Shown one piece after another: positions 61,747 through 64,000 of a DNA stretch of 64,000 bases (positions within the stretch are counted from its first letter, which is position 1; every line of letters starts with the position of its first letter). The stretch is from Perkinsus olseni (lineage: Eukaryota > Perkinsozoa > Perkinsida > Perkinsidae). The DNA lies in contig JABANP010000005.1 in NCBI GenBank assembly GCA_013115135.1, positions 124,001 through 188,000 on the forward strand, written 5' to 3'. Position numbers and translations under genes: made by a program. The notes under the pieces were generated by a model. That model made no database searches. It saw nothing but the letters and a program-made list of their open reading frames with translations, and was not told the DNA's origin.

Positions 61747-62786
61747 ATGAACTCCTCCTCCGACATCGTCACCTTGAGCGTCGGGGGTAAAATCTATCAA
61801 ATCACGAAGTCTACTTTGGACAAGTATCCTGACACTATGCTCTCGAGGATGGTCTCTAAGGACTGGGAGGGGCTGAAGGAGGAGTCCGATGATGATTGTG
61901 AAAGCACTGAGGCGTGCGATACGCCGAGGCCCTCTGTCTTCATCGATCGAGACGGCGCCCTTTTCGAATATATATTGAACTGGTATCGTAACGGGGAGAT
62001 TTGCATCCCCTGGACTGTCAGCGAGGAGGCCGTCCGTCGTGAGGCGAGGTAGGCGCAGCCTTCACCACGGCTGGCCTTGCACTTTCATCCTTCAGTTACT
62101 TCGCCCTTCCTGATGATGTCCGTGTTGTACGTGACACCATTCTGGTCAATGTTCGCGAGGCCGTTAGTTTGGTCCTCGACGATGTCCGCGAAAAGATAGC
62201 AAAATGTCAAGCCGATAAAGAGCGAGTTAACGCTCGTTACGTCAATCGCCTTGCCGAGCTCCGAGAGGAGAAGAGAATGCTCAAGGCGCAGTGCGATGTC
62301 GATCAGAATCGCATTCGACGGGATGCCATGACGTTCGAGTTACTGCTGCCGATATTAACACAGACTGCTGCTGTTATCTCGCCTGTGGTGGCCATCACCT
62401 GCAACCAAGTTAGTCGTCAGACTGTTATCGACATTCGAAGCTCCACAAGGGAAGAGCTGGCGGAACTAGGAGATGTGCTGCTTGAGACGCTAGCGTCCTA
62501 TGGAGTTCCTGCCAAGTCCATCAGGTGGGCAGCTCGTGGCTATGGTCTATCGTAAGTATCTTCTCTCAGATTATGTCCGACCTTCATCGTGACCGAGTAC
62601 TCGCGTTGCAGCATCTGTAGCCCAGCTGTCCCGTCTGCCGCTGGTGATACCTTTTCAAGACTAGTCCCCTGCTCAAGGCGACCTGCGGAGCCTTGGCAGC
62701 CTCACGTCTCTCCCGACGGCTTCGTTCGTTGGTGCGAGACTTGCTTCAACCGTTCCTATCCGATTGTTGTAGTTCAACTAGATTGA
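61747..62786 (+). CDS. KCTD/T1-type BTB-domain protein
   Basis: The start ATG 61747 gives MNSSSDIVTLSVGGKIYQIT, the first strand of a potassium-channel-tetramerisation (T1) BTB domain. It continues YPDTMLSRMVSKDW, FIDRDGALFEYILNWYRNGE and, after an intron at about 62050-62094, RYFALPDD. This is the usual KCTD order VGG...FIDRDG..F..IL.(F/Y)LR.G. An acidic insert (EESDDDCESTEACDTPRPS) sits in the middle. A coiled coil (KIAKCQADKERVNARYVNRL) follows, then a C-terminal domain with ELLLPILTQTAAVISPVVA. The last intron (about 62554-62611) leads to a short exon ending VRWCETCFNRSYPIVVVQLD at 62786. Such proteins are often cullin-3 adaptors (known for the family; not shown here). Confidence 0.7.
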
Positions 62787-63012
62787 TATTATTCACACCT
62801 TCACTCTTCACTACCTCACAGCGGTATATTATTGTAAGCCTGGTCTGTTTTACCGACCAGCAACAACAGCACTTCTTACTCTGCTTCGCTCCGTCGTGTT
62901 CGTAAGTCATGTTACACCTTTTGAGAACTCGACTCGACACAATGCGACCTTCATGATATTTCGAAACAAAGCTCGCTGACATGACTAAAAAAGGGCGTTT
63001 TTAACATCCCCA

Positions 63013-64000
63013 TCACATCTTGGAGACCGGGGAAGACTTCAAAAAGACCTCGACAACCTCAGCAGGGGAAAGCGACGCGTCGTCTGCCAGGGACGGATCA
63101 AACTTCGGTAGGACCTAGGACACAACTGGATGGACAGAAGCGCAACGGTGGTCATCACATCTGGGGTGAACTTCATAGCTGCGCCCAGATCGCCCCTGAT
63201 CTTCAATTTCCCCTGCATGAATGCTGCCTGAGGCTGGAGTTCGTCTTTGACCAGCGCCATGAAATTGGCGTCGATGAGCGAGATGGTGCAGGCGCCGTCT
63301 ACTTCCTGAAACGGATTCGAGCGAGGCTAGCATAGGGTCATCCTCCGAAGCAAGCGCATCAGACGGCAACAGGTTTCGAGGGGACTCCCAGCTGACCTCA
63401 GCCTCGTAGCACTTGCCAGCACCGTCCTTCAAGTTAAGCGTCCATTTCCTCGATTTACCGACCCCCACTTTCTTGCCTTCGTAGATCTCGAAGGTGTAGG
63501 TAGTACCCAACTTCTTAACTAATGGACTACCGGGCTTACTAGGATGATCGAAATACCTGGAGGGGCATCCCCCAGTCGCTCCTCAAGCCCTCCCGATTCT
63601 GAACCATGCACGATACTCACGCCTTGATTATGTCGAATATCCTGGCAGCTTTCATAGTCGAGCCCGAAGTTTGGGGTTGAACAGCACTTGGTGGCGTCAC
63701 GGCGTCGCCTCGGGTCTGCGGTCATGGACAGGATTTTTCCCCGTCACGACAAGCCTTTACCACCACACCACCTGCATGAGGCTCATCAGGGCCTCTCCCG
63801 AACTGTTGGGATACACGGCGTCTCGAGAGAAGTCGGCCATGGTCTTTTGGATGCCCTCATTGAGGAGATCCTCTGGCTGGTATGGCCATTTTACTGTGAC
63901 GCCCCACGACTCCTGAGCAGGGCATCGGAGAAGGCTATTGAAGGATTCCAACCTCTGCGTCAGGACTTTGGCAAACCAGCCAGCTCCCGCTTCGAATACA
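63013..64000 (-). CDS. Peroxisomal dehydrogenase-SCP2 protein (MFE-2-like), 5' part outside window
   Basis: The first bases on the minus strand encode FEAGAGWFAKVLTQRLE, the end of the short-chain dehydrogenase domain of multifunctional enzyme 2 (family FEVGAGWIGKLRWER). The extension includes QPEDLLNEGIQKTMADF. A linker (KAARIFDIIKAYFDHP) crosses a 64-base intron at about 63557-63620. Next, LVKKLGTTYTFEIYEGKK and RKWTLNLKDGAGKCYEAEVS begin an SCP2 sterol-carrier domain, completed by ACTISLIDANFMALV, PQAAFMQGKLKIRGDLGAAM and KFTPDV (63155-63290). After a last intron comes LPKFDPSLADDAS... ending in SPVSKM-stop at 63013. SKM is a good peroxisomal PTS1-type tripeptide. The hydratase 2 domain that normally lies between these two domains is missing; a separate hydratase gene is at 55-56.6 kb. 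Confidence 0.85.

Noticed and set aside
63557..63620. Possible 20-22 base micro-introns in the SCP2 gene
   Set aside because: A single 64-base intron explains both flanking frames, and the presumed second intron is coding.

Overview
The window is nuclear DNA from a protist with compact, intron-dense genes. Perkinsus or a close alveolate relative is my inference; the sequence itself shows only a eukaryote. Almost every gene is split by GT-AG introns of roughly 40-70 bases, and neighbours lie 100-500 bases apart. Proteins include eukaryote-only families: NuA4 subunit EAF6, THADA/Trm732, PP2A-B56, kinesin-1, CLN3, EH-domain and BRO1 proteins, and a mitochondrial succinate dehydrogenase iron-sulfur subunit. 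There are no operons, Shine-Dalgarno sites or CRISPR arrays. Open frames rarely exceed one exon, so gene ends below come from joining exons by splice sites and family similarity. Internal boundaries are approximate unless stated.

Layout: 1-734 (+) is the 3' end of a membrane protein. 1.1-2.2 kb (-) is a putatively acylated novel protein. 2.9-3.7 kb (+) is EAF6. 4.2-6.5 kb (+) is a Gly-rich/RS-domain protein. 6.5-9.06 kb (+) holds unassigned exons and 9.06-14.7 kb (+) is THADA. 15.06-16.2 kb (+) is a coiled-coil protein, 16.3-17.9 kb (+) an aspartyl/asparaginyl beta-hydroxylase, and 18.3-20.9 kb (+) another coiled-coil protein. 21.3-24.1 kb (+) is a TMEM65-GAF-GAF fusion, 24.4-25.2 kb (+) a stand-alone voltage-sensor-like protein, and 25.3-28.1 kb (+) an O-fucosyltransferase-like protein.

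From 28.3 to 40.1 kb the genes are on the minus strand: a protein kinase apparently joined to a PP2A-B56 subunit, a long coiled-coil protein, an LRR protein, two unassigned membrane/secretory proteins and CLN3. 40.4-47.4 kb (+) holds a decayed copy and a fuller copy of an EF-hand protein with a degenerate PPP-phosphatase domain, separated by intergenic DNA with foldback repeats. 47.7-48.8 kb (+) is SDHB. 49.6-53.2 kb (-) is kinesin-1, followed by a broken duplicate of its 5' end. 55.2-56.6 kb (-) is a MaoC-type hydratase 2, 56.9-59.5 kb (-) an EH-domain protein, 60-61.6 kb (+) a BRO1 protein, 61.7-62.8 kb (+) a KCTD-like BTB protein, and 63.0 kb to the end (-) a dehydrogenase-SCP2 protein.

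Most genes are unrelated housekeeping functions. Thematic links are the two pieces of peroxisomal multifunctional enzyme 2 (hydratase at 55 kb; dehydrogenase-SCP2 at 63 kb), two endosomal genes (EH and BRO1),  and several signalling proteins (kinase, B56, GAF, EF-hand phosphatase). The most interesting observations are the two apparent domain fusions, the EF-hand pseudophosphatase with its decaying tandem copy, a one-base break in SDHB, and a palindromic element at 43.1-43.3 kb.
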